Below are positions 32,987-42,619 of a DNA stretch of 64,000 bases, piece after piece. The DNA comes from JAHQVI01 sp963749875 (GTDB lineage Bacteria > Pseudomonadota > Alphaproteobacteria > Rhizobiales > Rhodomicrobiaceae). The notes beneath the pieces were generated by a model that was not told the origin of the DNA, ran no database searches, and worked only from the letters and a program-made list of their open reading frames with translations. The stretch is taken from contig CAVVOX010000002.1 in the NCBI GenBank assembly GCA_963749875.1, forward strand, positions 186,001-250,000, given 5' to 3'. Position numbers and translations under genes: made by a program. Within the stretch, counting starts at the first letter, position 1, and the number at the start of each line of letters is the position of its first letter.

Positions 32987-33646
32987 TCACGCCCGCAGAT
33001 TGCGTTCCCAGGATTGCCGGCATGCTTCACGAAGCTGTTCGATATTGACGGTTTCCGGATCAACGATCCACTGCGCCACGACCCCGCGCAATTCGCAGAT
33101 GATCAGCATCGCCTGGATGTCGGGATCGAGATCGGCGCAAATTTCGCGCTTCTCCTGGCCGAGGCGAATCTGGTGCGCGAAGCGCTCTATCGATGTCCGA
33201 CTGAGCCGGACGATGGCGGGGAAAAGTTCCGGATAGTTCGTCGCCTCGGCGAACGCAATGAACAGGGCGCGCATGAACATCGGCTGTTCGATCAGGGATT
33301 TCACATAGAAGTCAATTCCTTGGAGGACCGCCTTGAGCCCCTCGGTGCGACCTTCGCTCTGTGCGCGCTGAACCGCCTCCGTGAACTCATCGACCATATA
33401 GCGGGCGGTCGCCGCCAGGAGCTCATCCTTGCGGCCGAAATAATGGGTCGGTAGCCCGCGGCTGTAGCCGGCGGCCTCCCCGACCTCGTTCAGCGTCAGC
33501 CCGGCGAAACCCTTCTCGGCCAGGAGGCGCACGGCGGCCTCGAGCATCCGCCGTTCGGCCTCCTCCCTGCGTTCCGCTTGCGTGCGGCCTTTGCGCAAGG
33601 GGGCGTCGCTGCCTTCGCCGTCACCGTCGACGAATCCATCGGTCAT
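32987..33646 (-). CDS. TetR/AcrR family transcriptional regulator
   Basis: A 219-aa regulator. The N-terminal helix-turn-helix reads LLAEKGFAGLTLNEVGEAAGYSRGLPTHYFGRKDELLAA (given here in parts: LTLNEVGEAAGYS is the recognition region), followed by a helical ligand domain. It may regulate itself: repeated TTATTC words lie upstream of its start. Whether it controls the convergent PhzF gene or the downstream aap operon is unknown. Confidence 0.88.
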   Translation of the reverse strand: MTDGFVDGDGEGSDAPLRKGRTQAERREEAERRMLEAAVRLLAEKGFAGLTLNEVGEAAGYSRGLPTHYFGRKDELLAATARYMVDEFTEAVQRAQSEGRTEGLKAVLQGIDFYVKSLIEQPMFMRALFIAFAEATNYPELFPAIVRLSRTSIERFAHQIRLGQEKREICADLDPDIQAMLIICELRGVVAQWIVDPETVNIEQLREACRQSWERNLRA

Positions 33647-33803
33647 TGATTATTCTTCCTTCGCATCGGACCCAATTTGGTCAGCCGACGGTTTATTCTT
33701 ATGGCCGTGGTGCGGGACCACGTTTGCTTCTCCGTCAACAGGCGCGGATCTGCCCGACGAGGCGCCGGGACTGTGCGGAGGAGCCGCTCATCGCCCGTGT
33801 GTT

Positions 33804-33823
33804 AAGAATAAGCGTTATTCATA
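33804..33823. promoter_or_regulatory. possible operator palindrome upstream of TetR gene and aapJ
   Basis: The word AAGAATAAGCGTTATTCAT contains inverted arms GAATAA and TTATTC. Related half-sites (TTATTCTT) occur near the TetR start at about 33653 and 33690, suggesting autoregulation. The rest of the 431-bp gap 33647-34077 shows no supported gene. Confidence 0.35.
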
Positions 33824-34077
33824 TCACAAAAATTAGATATGTCGAATGGAGGAATTCGTCCGCGGACGCCCCTGCCGGACCTGTCGAAATGAGCAGCCGC
33901 GAGCGGCGGCGTCGATCACGCGGACGCGCCATAGGGGGCCGAAAGACATAGCGATCGGCCAAAATGCACGTATCGGTGTTTTCCTGATCAGAAAAGTTCT
34001 GTTAGCGTAGCGACATGGTACGGTTTGTGCCTGCATTTTCGCGTAATTAAAACAGCTTCAGACAGGAAGGTTTTGCG

Positions 34078-35094
34078 ATGCGTGTTACAGGATTGATTAC
34101 CGGCGCATTCGCCGCTTTGGCGGTCGCCGCTGTGCCGGCGCTCGGTGCGACGCTTGACGAAGTCAAGTCTCGCGGACATCTGAAATGCGGCGTGAATGGG
34201 GAGGTTCCGGGCTTCTCCGCGCTCAATGATAAAGGAGAGATGGCCGGAATCGATGCGGATTTCTGCTACGCTCTCGCCGCTGCGATTTTCGGAGACAAGG
34301 GCAAGGTGAAGTTCACCACTTTGAACGCCAAGGAGCGCTTCACGGCGCTTAGCTCCGGAGAGATCGACGTCCTCTCCCGCAACACGACCCATACGCTCAC
34401 GCGCGACGCCACGCTCGGCATCAACTTCACCTACTACAACTACATCGACGGCCAAGGCTTTCTCGCGAAGAAATCGCTAGGTGTAAAGAGCGCCAAGGAG
34501 CTTGATGGCGCGAGCGTCTGCGTTCAGGCCGGCACGACCACCGAGCTCAACCTCGCCGACTATTTCCGCACCAACAACATGAAGTTCAAGCCAGTCGTTT
34601 ACGACAGCGCGGTACAAACGCGCGAAGGTTTTGATGGCGGCTCCTGCGACGTGCTGACCTCCGACAAATCTCAGCTCGCCGCCCTTCGCACCGAGCTGAA
34701 GGATCCCGAGGGAGCGATTATTCTGCCCGAGACGATTTCGAAAGAGCCGCTCGGACCGGCCGTTCGTCAGGGCGACGATCAATGGAGCAATATCGTTCGC
34801 TGGACGCTTTATGCGCTCATCAATGCCGAAGAGCTGGGCGTCACCTCCAAGAATATCGATGATCTGAAAGCGAATGCCGATAATCCCAATATTCGCCGTC
34901 TGCTTGGCACCGAGGGCAAGATGGGTGAAGATCTCGGGCTTTCGTCGAGCTGGGCCTATGACGCCATCAAACAAGTTGGCAATTACGGCGAGATGTATGA
35001 ACGCGATATCGCGCCTCTCGGTCTTGAGCGCGAAGGTAGCGTGAATGCGCTTTGGACGAATGGCGGAGTCCTTTACGCGCCGCCGATCCGGTAA
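34078..35094 (+). CDS. aapJ: general L-amino-acid ABC transporter, periplasmic binding protein
   Basis: A 338-aa solute-binding protein with signal peptide MRVTGLITGAFAALAVAAV (cleavage near GATLD). Its sequence (LKCGVNGEVPGFSALNDKGE, DVLSRNTTHTLTRD, DVLTSDKSQLAALR) is typical of AapJ/BztA, which captures many L-amino acids for the Aap system. It is the first gene of aapJQMP; the Shine-Dalgarno ACAGGAAGG precedes the ATG. The length agrees with the family. Confidence 0.95.
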   Translation: MRVTGLITGAFAALAVAAVPALGATLDEVKSRGHLKCGVNGEVPGFSALNDKGEMAGIDADFCYALAAAIFGDKGKVKFTTLNAKERFTALSSGEIDVLSRNTTHTLTRDATLGINFTYYNYIDGQGFLAKKSLGVKSAKELDGASVCVQAGTTTELNLADYFRTNNMKFKPVVYDSAVQTREGFDGGSCDVLTSDKSQLAALRTELKDPEGAIILPETISKEPLGPAVRQGDDQWSNIVRWTLYALINAEELGVTSKNIDDLKANADNPNIRRLLGTEGKMGEDLGLSSSWAYDAIKQVGNYGEMYERDIAPLGLEREGSVNALWTNGGVLYAPPIR

Positions 35095-35193
35095 GGTGAT
35101 GTTCTGCGGCGGCAGCGGCGTCCGGGCCTTCCGAATGCTGCTGTCGCCCTTTTTCCGCTGAAAGGTCGATCGTCCAGCGAAAAGGACCCAGTC

Positions 35194-36378
35194 TTGAGGC
35201 CGAAAGCGCGCATACCCTTTTATCGAAATCCCACTATTCGCGGCATCTTCGCCCAGATTGTGCTTTTGGTGATCGTCCTCTGGGGACTGATTACGATCTT
35301 CAACAACACCGTCACGAACCTTCGCGAAAGAGGAATCCAGACGGGTTTCGAGTTTCTGGACCAGGTCGCCCCATTCGCCGTCGGCTTCTCTCCCTTTATT
35401 GATTACAAGCTCGGCGAAAGTCCTTATTGGCTTGTCTTTCTCATCGGCATTCAAAACACGATCATCGTCAGCGTATTGGGTGTCATCGCGGCGACGTTGC
35501 TGGGATTCGTGATCGGCGTCATGCGCCTGTCCTCCAATTTTCTCGTTTCGCGATTTGCGGCTCTCTACATCGAGACGTTTCGGAACATCCCCGTGCTCTT
35601 GCAAATCATGTTCTGGAACTTTGCCGTGTTCCTGCCGCTCTTTCCGCTTCCGCCCGACAGCATCGACATCGGCACCGGCATCTATCTCAATAATCGCGGG
35701 CTTTATCTGCCGAGGCCGATCCTGGGCTCAGGGCCAGGACTCTGGGCGCTGGTCGTCGCCATCATTCTCGGGATCGCTGCGGTGATCCTCCTGGCGCGCT
35801 GGGCGAGGAGGCGGCAATATGAAACGGGACAAAGACCGCCAGGGACTTTATATGGGCTGCTGATCGCGGCGGGATTGATCGGCCTCGTCTTCCTTATCTT
35901 TCCCGCAACGCTTACATTCGAGCTGCCTGAACTCCGCCGCTTCAACGTGACCGGCGGCATGCCCGTCCCGCTTCCGCTCTTTTCGCTGTGGTTTGCGCTG
36001 TCGACCTATACCACGGCCTTCATCGCCGAGAATGTGCGCGGCGGGATCCAATCCGTTTCCAAGGGTCAGACAGAAGCCGCGCAGTCGCTCGGGCTGCGCC
36101 GCAGCACCATGCTGCGGCTCGTGATCATTCCGCAGGCGCTGCGCGTCATCATTCCCCCCACCATCAATCAATATCTCAATCTGACCAAGAACTCTTCGCT
36201 CGCCGTCGCAGTCGCCTATGAGGAGCTTGTGAATCTCTGGGCGGGCATTGCTCTCAATCAGACGGGCCAAGCGCTGGTGATCATCGCGATGACGATCGGC
36301 GTCTATGAGATCTTGAGCTTGAGCACATCGGCGATCCTGAATTGGTACAATCGCCGGGTCCAACTGGTGGAAAGGTAG
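35194..36378 (+). CDS. aapQ: general L-amino-acid ABC transporter permease
   Basis: A 394-aa inner-membrane permease with several transmembrane segments. The C-terminal ABC-coupling region is RGGIQSVSKGQTEAAQSLGL (EAA loop). The start is a TTG at 35194 with AAAGGA upstream, giving MRPKARIPFYRNP; no better ATG is available. It pairs with AapM to form the channel. The 99-bp gap after aapJ includes a weak hairpin, which may reduce expression of the downstream genes. Confidence 0.93.
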   Translation: MRPKARIPFYRNPTIRGIFAQIVLLVIVLWGLITIFNNTVTNLRERGIQTGFEFLDQVAPFAVGFSPFIDYKLGESPYWLVFLIGIQNTIIVSVLGVIAATLLGFVIGVMRLSSNFLVSRFAALYIETFRNIPVLLQIMFWNFAVFLPLFPLPPDSIDIGTGIYLNNRGLYLPRPILGSGPGLWALVVAIILGIAAVILLARWARRRQYETGQRPPGTLYGLLIAAGLIGLVFLIFPATLTFELPELRRFNVTGGMPVPLPLFSLWFALSTYTTAFIAENVRGGIQSVSKGQTEAAQSLGLRRSTMLRLVIIPQALRVIIPPTINQYLNLTKNSSLAVAVAYEELVNLWAGIALNQTGQALVIIAMTIGVYEILSLSTSAILNWYNRRVQLVER

Positions 36379-36382
36379 CGGA

Positions 36383-37504
36383 ATGGCGCAAGCACTCGTC
36401 TTCGACGCGAAACCGACCCGTCCGCCGCCGCTTCAGGAGACGGGCATCTGGCAATGGGTGCGTCAGCGCCTGTTCGGCTCGATCACCAACACGATCGTGA
36501 CTCTCCTCTGCTTCTATATTCTCTATCTGATCATCCCGCCCATCGTGAACTGGACCATTCTCGACGCCACGATATCCGGCTCGAACAAAGCCGTCTGTCA
36601 GGCCAATCCGCATGGCGCCTGTTGGACGTTCATCAAGGTCCGCTTGGCGCAGATCATGTTCGGCGTGTATTTCGGCAGCCATCCGGATGAGCTTTGGCGG
36701 CCGATTCTGGCCTTCGCGGTGATCGGCTGTCTGCTAGGCTGGCTGTTATGGCCAGGGGCGCCCAGAAAGCCCCAGGTCGGTCTCTTCACGCTGATCGGTT
36801 TTCCAATTTGCGCCTACGCGCTCATTCAAGGCCAGTGGCTTGGTTTGCCTGCCGCGCCGACCTACGAGTGGGGCGGCTTTCTTTTGACCTTTACGCTCGC
36901 CAGCGTCGGCATCGTCGCCGCGCTTCCGATCGGGATTCTGCTCGCGCTGGGGCGGCGCTCCTCTCTGCCGATCGTTCGCGGCCTGTCCGTCATCTATATC
37001 GAATTCTGGCGCGGGGCCCCGCTCATTACAATCCTGTTCATGGCCTCGGTCATGATGCCGCTATTTTTTCCCTCGGAGATCGATTTCAACAAGGTGCTCC
37101 GGGCAATGATCGGCATAGCGCTGTTCGAGGCGGCTTATACCGCCGAGGCGATCCGGGGCGGCCTGCAGGCGGTCCCGCGCGGACAGTACGAAGCCGCCGA
37201 CGCGCTGGGGCTCAGCTACTGGAAGAAGACGATTTTGATCGTGCTGCCGCAGGCGCTTAAAATCTCCATCCCCGGCATCGTCAACACCTTCATTGCGCTT
37301 TTCAAGGACACCTCTCTGGTTGCGATCATCGGTCTTCTCGATCTGCTCAACATGGCCCAAAGCGCTAGCCGCTCGATCGAGTGGAAGGGATATGATTTCG
37401 AAGCCTACCTGTTTGCGGCATTGATCTATTGGGTATGCACCTACAGCATGTCCCGTTACAGCCAGCATATCGAGCGCCAGCTCGACACCACGAACCGAAG
37501 CTAG
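36383..37504 (+). CDS. aapM: general L-amino-acid ABC transporter permease
   Basis: A 373-aa inner-membrane permease with the coupling motif RGGLQAVPRGQYEAADALGL. It starts 5 bp after aapQ, so translation is coupled. The central segment (PTYEWGGFLLTFTLASVGIV) and the C-terminal half match AapM/BztC. Confidence 0.94.
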   Translation: MAQALVFDAKPTRPPPLQETGIWQWVRQRLFGSITNTIVTLLCFYILYLIIPPIVNWTILDATISGSNKAVCQANPHGACWTFIKVRLAQIMFGVYFGSHPDELWRPILAFAVIGCLLGWLLWPGAPRKPQVGLFTLIGFPICAYALIQGQWLGLPAAPTYEWGGFLLTFTLASVGIVAALPIGILLALGRRSSLPIVRGLSVIYIEFWRGAPLITILFMASVMMPLFFPSEIDFNKVLRAMIGIALFEAAYTAEAIRGGLQAVPRGQYEAADALGLSYWKKTILIVLPQALKISIPGIVNTFIALFKDTSLVAIIGLLDLLNMAQSASRSIEWKGYDFEAYLFAALIYWVCTYSMSRYSQHIERQLDTTNRS

Positions 37505-37515
37505 GAGGCTGGATC

Positions 37516-38313
37516 ATGGCGGTTCTGGAGCCCACAGAGAAAACGGTCTCGGCCCGTGGCGAGGGGCGCGAAGACGAGCGACCCATGATCGAAATCAGCG
37601 GCCTCAACAAATGGTTCCTCGACTTTCACGTCCTGAAGGACATCGACCTCGTCGTCGGCCGGGGCGAACGCATCGTCATCTGCGGGCCGTCCGGGTCAGG
37701 CAAGTCGACGCTCATACGTTGCATCAACCGGCTGGAAGTCCATCAGGAGGGCTCGATCATCGTCGATGGGACTGAGCTGAACGATGATTTGAAAAACATC
37801 GAGGAGATCCGGCGCGACGTCGGAATGGTCTTCCAGCACTTCAACCTCTTCCCGCATCTGACGGTTCTTGAAAACTGCGCGCTGGCGCCGGTCTGGGTCC
37901 GCAAGATCCCCCGGAAAGAGGCCGAAGAGGCCGCACGCGAATATCTGGCGCGGGTGCGCATCCCGGAGCAGGCCGACAAATATCCCGGTCAGCTCTCCGG
38001 CGGACAGCAGCAACGTGTCGCCATCGCCCGGTCCCTGTGCATGAACCCACGCATCATGCTTTTCGACGAGCCGACCTCGGCGCTCGATCCGGAAATGATT
38101 TCCGAGGTGCTCGACGTGATGATCGATCTGGCGGAAAGCGGCATGACCATGCTCGTGGTAAGCCACGAAATGGGCTTTGCCCGGGAGGTCGCCCATCGGG
38201 TCGTCTTCATGGATGAAGGCCAGATCATCGAGGTTCAGGACCCGGAAGGCTTCTTCAACAATCCTCAAAGCGACCGCACGAAACTCTTCCTGAGCCAGAT
38301 CCTCGGGCATTGA
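37516..38313 (+). CDS. aapP: general L-amino-acid ABC transporter ATPase
   Basis: A 265-aa ABC ATPase. Walker A is GPSGSGKST, the signature is LSGGQQQRVAIAR, Walker B is IMLFDEPTSALD, and the switch histidine is in VVSHEMGFAREV. The start at 37516 has AGGAGG nine bases upstream; the N-terminal 30 residues are a poorly conserved extension. It energises uptake with AapQM and AapJ and ends the operon. Confidence 0.95.
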   Translation: MAVLEPTEKTVSARGEGREDERPMIEISGLNKWFLDFHVLKDIDLVVGRGERIVICGPSGSGKSTLIRCINRLEVHQEGSIIVDGTELNDDLKNIEEIRRDVGMVFQHFNLFPHLTVLENCALAPVWVRKIPRKEAEEAAREYLARVRIPEQADKYPGQLSGGQQQRVAIARSLCMNPRIMLFDEPTSALDPEMISEVLDVMIDLAESGMTMLVVSHEMGFAREVAHRVVFMDEGQIIEVQDPEGFFNNPQSDRTKLFLSQILGH

Positions 38314-38408
38314 TGCGAAATCATGTAATGCCGCCGCTGAAATCGAGTGCACTGTCAGTTGCGCTCTGATCGGCGGCGACGCGGCCCTTTGGGAGGAATG
38401 ACGGCCGT

Positions 38409-39683
38409 TTACGAGAAGATGTCGGCGGTGATGCCGGCGTACCAGCCGAGCGCCTCCTGGTAGTTCCGCGCCCGGACCTCGGCCGTATCGGTCGGCTGAG
38501 AGATAAAGCCCTCCGTCCGCTTGATTTTCTCTTCCGTCGCCTCGTAGCGCCCGCCGACCTTCACGCAATCGTCGGTCTCGATCAGGCTCCAGCAGGTATT
38601 CGCAAAACGCGCCGGGAATGTTGGCGCCTTCGCCAGATCGCCCCGGATCGACATTGCCGCGACCTTGGCTTGGCTGTTCGCAGCGAAGGCCGATTTCGGC
38701 ATGTCGCCCGGTATGCAGGCATCGCCGACAATATGAATGCTCGGATCGCGCTTCGACTTCATGGTGAACGGGTCGATCGGACAGAAGCCGGTTTCATCGG
38801 CGAGCCCGCTATCGATGGCGATCCGCCCCGCCGATTGCGCCGGGATGATATTGGCCAGGGCCGGCTTATAGGTCTCGAAATCCGTGACGACTTCGCCCGT
38901 CGAGGGATCGACCGACTTCACGCCGCCATGAATCATCGGCGAAAGCCATTCGATCATGCCGGGATAGTATTTCTCCCAGCCCGGCTGAAACAGACCTTGC
39001 TTGGAGAACTTCTCTTTCGGATCGACGATGATGATCTTGCAGCTGTCGCGCCCCGTGCTCTTGAAGAGATGCGCCATCATCGAGACGCGCTCATACGGTC
39101 CGGGCGGGCAGCGAGACGGATTGGGCGGTGCGATCATCACCACCAGTCCGCCATCGGGCACGGCGTCGATCATGGCTTTCAGCAGTTTCGTCTGAGGACC
39201 GGATTTCCAGCCATGAGGCATCTTTTCCGCCGCCGCTTCGGAATAGCCGGGAACGGAATCGTATTTCAGATCGATGCCGGGCGACATGACGAGGCGGTCA
39301 TATTTCAGAACGCTGCCGTCCGTCAGCTTGATCTCCCGTTTGTCCCGGTCGACCCCGGTCGCCGCCTGATGCACGACGTTCACGCCATATTTGGAGCCGA
39401 GCGCGTCATAGGAATGGACGTTGTCCTCATACGTCCTGAAGCCGCCCAGATAGAGATTGGAGAAAAAACACGTTGCATATTCTTTCGCGGGCTCGACGAG
39501 AGTGACCTCGATCGCTTCACCTGCGTCCCTGGCGACATATTTGGCGACCGTCGCACCGCCCGCGCCGCCGCCCAGAACGACGAGCTTGGCTTTGCCTTGT
39601 CCCAGAACGGAAGGTGCGCTCAACGCCGCGGTGCTCGCCAACGCGGATGTCCCGATCAAGAAGCGACGCCGGTTCAGGATCAT
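38409..39683 (-). CDS. fccB: flavocytochrome c sulfide dehydrogenase flavoprotein subunit
   Basis: A 424-aa periplasmic FAD protein (FccB/SoxF). The Tat signal is RRRFLIGTSALASTAALSAP. The FAD-binding motif is VVLGGGAGGATVAKYV. Candidate redox cysteines are in EYATCFFSNLYLGG and NPSRCPPGPYER; family enzymes use a cysteine disulfide at the flavin to oxidise sulfide to sulfur. The second dinucleotide-type segment ends IHIVGDACIPGDMPKSAF. The gene follows a cytochrome coding stretch by 22 bp, as in fccAB. The start at 39683 is chosen for the Tat motif. Confidence 0.92.
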   Translation of the reverse strand: MILNRRRFLIGTSALASTAALSAPSVLGQGKAKLVVLGGGAGGATVAKYVARDAGEAIEVTLVEPAKEYATCFFSNLYLGGFRTYEDNVHSYDALGSKYGVNVVHQAATGVDRDKREIKLTDGSVLKYDRLVMSPGIDLKYDSVPGYSEAAAEKMPHGWKSGPQTKLLKAMIDAVPDGGLVVMIAPPNPSRCPPGPYERVSMMAHLFKSTGRDSCKIIIVDPKEKFSKQGLFQPGWEKYYPGMIEWLSPMIHGGVKSVDPSTGEVVTDFETYKPALANIIPAQSAGRIAIDSGLADETGFCPIDPFTMKSKRDPSIHIVGDACIPGDMPKSAFAANSQAKVAAMSIRGDLAKAPTFPARFANTCWSLIETDDCVKVGGRYEATEEKIKRTEGFISQPTDTAEVRARNYQEALGWYAGITADIFS

Positions 39684-39705
39684 TCTGGTCTCCTTGTTCG
39701 GACTC

Positions 39706-40614
39706 TTACCGTCTTGGACCCTGCGCCGCAAAATAGGCGGCAAGTGCGGCCATGTCTTCAAGGCTCAGCCGGCCGGCAATGTTGCGCATGACGTCATTGT
39801 CGCGTTCGCCGCGCTTGTAAGCAGTCAGCGCCTCGATGAAGAGGCCTTCAGCCATCCCGACGATCGACGGGATTCCGCCTGTGCTATGGCCCGAAAGCTG
39901 GTGGCAGGTGACGCATTCAGCGGCGAGATATTCCCCAAGCGCGATATCGGCGGTGCGCCCGGCTCCTGGGACAAGAGCCATCGGCGCGGCAAGACGAAGC
40001 AGGAAGCCGATCGCTCTCATGCGCTTGCCCATCCAGGCCGGCTTCGTCTCTCGCACGTATTTCAGCGGCACGCCCGTATACATCAGCGTGTGGATCATGC
40101 CATCGGTGAACTGGCAGCCATTGAGCTGCGCGCCGCGCCATTCCATGCCGGAATTGGCTGCGCATTCGAGCAGATAGACACGGTTCTCTCGGGGGAACCG
40201 CTTGACGTCGTCCATTGTGAAGACGAGCGGCTTCTCGACAAGTCCGTTGATCATCAGCCGGTGCTGCGCCGGATCGATTTCGGCGACGCCCGCATGGTGC
40301 CGCTCGAAGGCCAGCCCGTTCGGGGTGATGATGCCGTCGAGATCGTGTATGGGCGTGAAGTTGACCGAGGATTCACGGGTCGCCGTCAGCCATTCCACGT
40401 CGCGCCGGATCACATTCGCCTCATATTGCGACGGCGAGCCATAGGGGTGCGCCTGAACGCCCTCACCCAGATATTTGCTGTGATCGGGAAGATTGACGAT
40501 GGCCGGATCAGGTTCGCCCGCCCGCGACGCGCGCCAGGATACGGCCGTCGCGGCCGCAGCGATGCCGGTCCCTTTCAGGAAGCTCCGGCGATTATACCTC
40601 TTGTCGGATGTCAT
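39706..40614 (-). pseudogene. in-frame fusion of truncated soxC with a flavocytochrome c cytochrome subunit (fccA-like)
   Basis: Residues 1-186 of this 302-aa frame are the N-terminal part of SoxC, the molybdenum subunit of sulfane dehydrogenase: Tat signal NRRSFLKGTGIAAAATAV, LEWLT-like region, and the Moco cysteine in LLECAANSGMEWRGAQLNG. The sequence stops abruptly at MIHTLMYTGVPLK, so the rest of the Moco domain and the dimerisation domain (over 200 residues) are missing. From residue 195 (MGKRMRAIGFLLRLAAPMAL) begins what looks like a complete exported cytochrome with its own signal peptide and one haem motif CVTCH (234-238), ending LAAYFAAQGPRR. It could be translated alone from an ATG at 40032 or 40020, and its neighbour fccB supports an FccA role. 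A deletion joining soxC to fccA is the simplest explanation. Confidence 0.85.
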
Positions 40615-40694
40615 ACCGCTACCGTTTTCTCACCATATCGATTCATCGGTATTCGTGAATGTTTCGGGCGCAATGCCACCCCGGCCCGCCTCGT

Positions 40695-42392
40695 TCACGC
40701 GCCCACGATCTTGACCGCGGCACTCTCCTCAACCTTGACCGTCTTGGCCTGCGAGATGTAGTGCTCAACGACCTCCCAGATCGGCGGGCCCTCCGTGCCT
40801 TCATTGATGCTCGCCCATCCGGCGACCGTGTAATTTTTCGACGGCTCAAGCGGCTCGCCCGTCTTCAGCAGCGTCATTTCGGAGATGCGGCTGCCGATCG
40901 GCGCATTGACATCGATCTTGTAGCCGAGCCCGCCGACGCGGACCATATCGGCGCCCTGCTGGTAGTAAGGGTCGGGATTGAAGAGGTTGTCCGCGATGTC
41001 TTCGAAGATTTCCTTCAGGAACGCGCCGGTCATCTCCGTCCGGTAGCAATTCGGATAGGTGATTGCCGTCAGGTTCGCGATCGCCTCGAAGGTGATCGGG
41101 TCGCCCGGCAGGAGGCTCGCCCCCCAGCGCACGCCCGGCGACAGCGCGATCTGTGTATCGCGCTCCGCGAGCATGGCCTGGCAGATCAGATCGTCGAATG
41201 TGCCGTTGAAATTGCCCCGGCGATAGAGGAGGAACTCGGTCGTGCCGATCACGCGCTGAAGATTGGCTTCGAACGGCGCGCGGGCCTTGTCGATCGCGGC
41301 GGCCATTTCGGCATCCGGCGCGATGACATCGGAGAAGATGGGGATCAGCGTGAAGTTGAAATCCGCGATCTTCTTGTCCCGAACTTCCAGGTCGAGCCGC
41401 GACAGGAACTTGCCGTGCGAGCCGGTGGCGATCAGCAGCGTTTTGCCTTCCTGCACCACCTTGGGCAGCGCGTCATGCGTATGGGCGGTGAGAAGAACGT
41501 CGATGCCCTTGACGCGCGACGCCATCTTCCGGTCGACGTCGAAACCGTTATGCGAGAGCAGCACAACGACATCCGCCCCCGCGCCTCGGGCGTCATCGAC
41601 CTGTTTCTGGAGATCCTCCTCGCGGATTCCGAATTCCCATTGCGGAATCATCCAGCCCGGATTGGCGATCGGCGTATAGGGAAAGGCCTGACCGATCACC
41701 GCGATTTTCGCACCGCCGCGTTCGACGGTCGTGGCCGCTTCAAAGACCGGTTCCTGCCATTCGAGGTCGCGGATGTTCTGGGCGAGGAACGGGAACGGCA
41801 AGGCATCCACCGCCTCGCGGACGCGCTCCGCGCCATAGGTGAATTCCCAATGGCCGACCATTGCGTCGGGTTTGAGCAGGGCCATGAGGTCGATCATGTC
41901 CTGCGCCTTGGTCTGCAGCGACGTCCAGCTTCCCTGCCAGGTGTCGCCGCCGTCGAGGAACAGCACGTTGTCCTCACCGCGCTCGGCGCGGATCGCTTTG
42001 ATCGCGGTGGCGATCCGGTCGAGGCCGCCCATTCGGCCGTAAGTTCGCGCCAGAGCGACATAATCGTCCGCGGTCAGCGCGTAGGCATCCGCCGAACCGG
42101 GCGCGATTCCGTATGCCTTCAGGAAGTCGCCGCCGGTCAGATGCGGAGGTTTGCCCTTGACGTCGCCCACGCCGATATTGATCGACGGTTCGCGGAAATA
42201 GACCGGTTTCAGCTGCGCATGAAGATCCGTCAGATGCAGGATGGTCAGTCCTCCGACGGATGAGCCGCCGAGCAGCGCATCCTGCGTCAGCTTCTGCTGG
42301 GCGAGGGCGCGCGCCAATGGCAGGCCGGTCGAGCCTGCAATAAGGGCGGATGCTGCGGCGGCAGCGGTCAAGAACTCACGGCGGCTGAACAT
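40695..42392 (-). CDS. soxB: thiosulfohydrolase SoxB
   Basis: A 565-aa periplasmic enzyme that releases sulfate from SoxY-bound cysteine S-thiosulfonate. Tat signal: SRREFLTAAAAASALIAGS. Metallophosphatase-type motifs bind the dimanganese centre: HLTDLHAQLKP, FLDGGDTWQGS, VGHWEFTYG, LLSHNGFDVD and LLTAHTHDALP. The C-terminal 5'-nucleotidase-like domain is complete. Start at 42392 (MFSRREF). It is downstream of soxZ, where soxA would normally lie; a 75-bp palindromic element occupies part of that gap. The gene itself looks intact. Confidence 0.95.
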   Translation of the reverse strand: MFSRREFLTAAAAASALIAGSTGLPLARALAQQKLTQDALLGGSSVGGLTILHLTDLHAQLKPVYFREPSINIGVGDVKGKPPHLTGGDFLKAYGIAPGSADAYALTADDYVALARTYGRMGGLDRIATAIKAIRAERGEDNVLFLDGGDTWQGSWTSLQTKAQDMIDLMALLKPDAMVGHWEFTYGAERVREAVDALPFPFLAQNIRDLEWQEPVFEAATTVERGGAKIAVIGQAFPYTPIANPGWMIPQWEFGIREEDLQKQVDDARGAGADVVVLLSHNGFDVDRKMASRVKGIDVLLTAHTHDALPKVVQEGKTLLIATGSHGKFLSRLDLEVRDKKIADFNFTLIPIFSDVIAPDAEMAAAIDKARAPFEANLQRVIGTTEFLLYRRGNFNGTFDDLICQAMLAERDTQIALSPGVRWGASLLPGDPITFEAIANLTAITYPNCYRTEMTGAFLKEIFEDIADNLFNPDPYYQQGADMVRVGGLGYKIDVNAPIGSRISEMTLLKTGEPLEPSKNYTVAGWASINEGTEGPPIWEVVEHYISQAKTVKVEESAAVKIVGA

Positions 42393-42544
42393 GGCGGTGC
42401 GATCCCCGTCATTAGGGCGACGTTGAACAAGGCTATTGCGGTGAGGCTGTCGCCTCGTGTCCCGATTCCGAAGTTCGCCCTGTCGTCCCGGCAAACTCCG
42501 TAGCGAAATTCGGAATCTTAAGGGACACTAGGCTATTGATCTTG

Positions 42545-42619
42545 CTAGTGTGATTCAGATCCAGAAGTTCGTTCCGCACCTGCTGAGAGGGATGACGAAC
42601 TTCTGGATCATCACACTAG
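42545..42619. repeat. 75-bp palindromic MITE-like element with CTAG ends
   Basis: The arms CTAGTGTGATTCAGATCCAG plus AAGTTCGT and, on the other side, ACGAACTT plus CTGGATCATCACACTAG form a near-perfect inverted repeat of about 29 bp around a 17-base centre. Both ends are CTAG, consistent with insertion at a TA. The right CTAG provides the TAG stop of soxZ. It has no coding capacity and is unrelated to the 128-bp family. Confidence 0.88.

Noticed and set aside
40659..42263. A 534-aa plus-strand open frame opposite soxB
   Set aside because: It is arginine- and aspartate-rich antisense of a high-GC gene, with no family motif; soxB on the other strand is certain.
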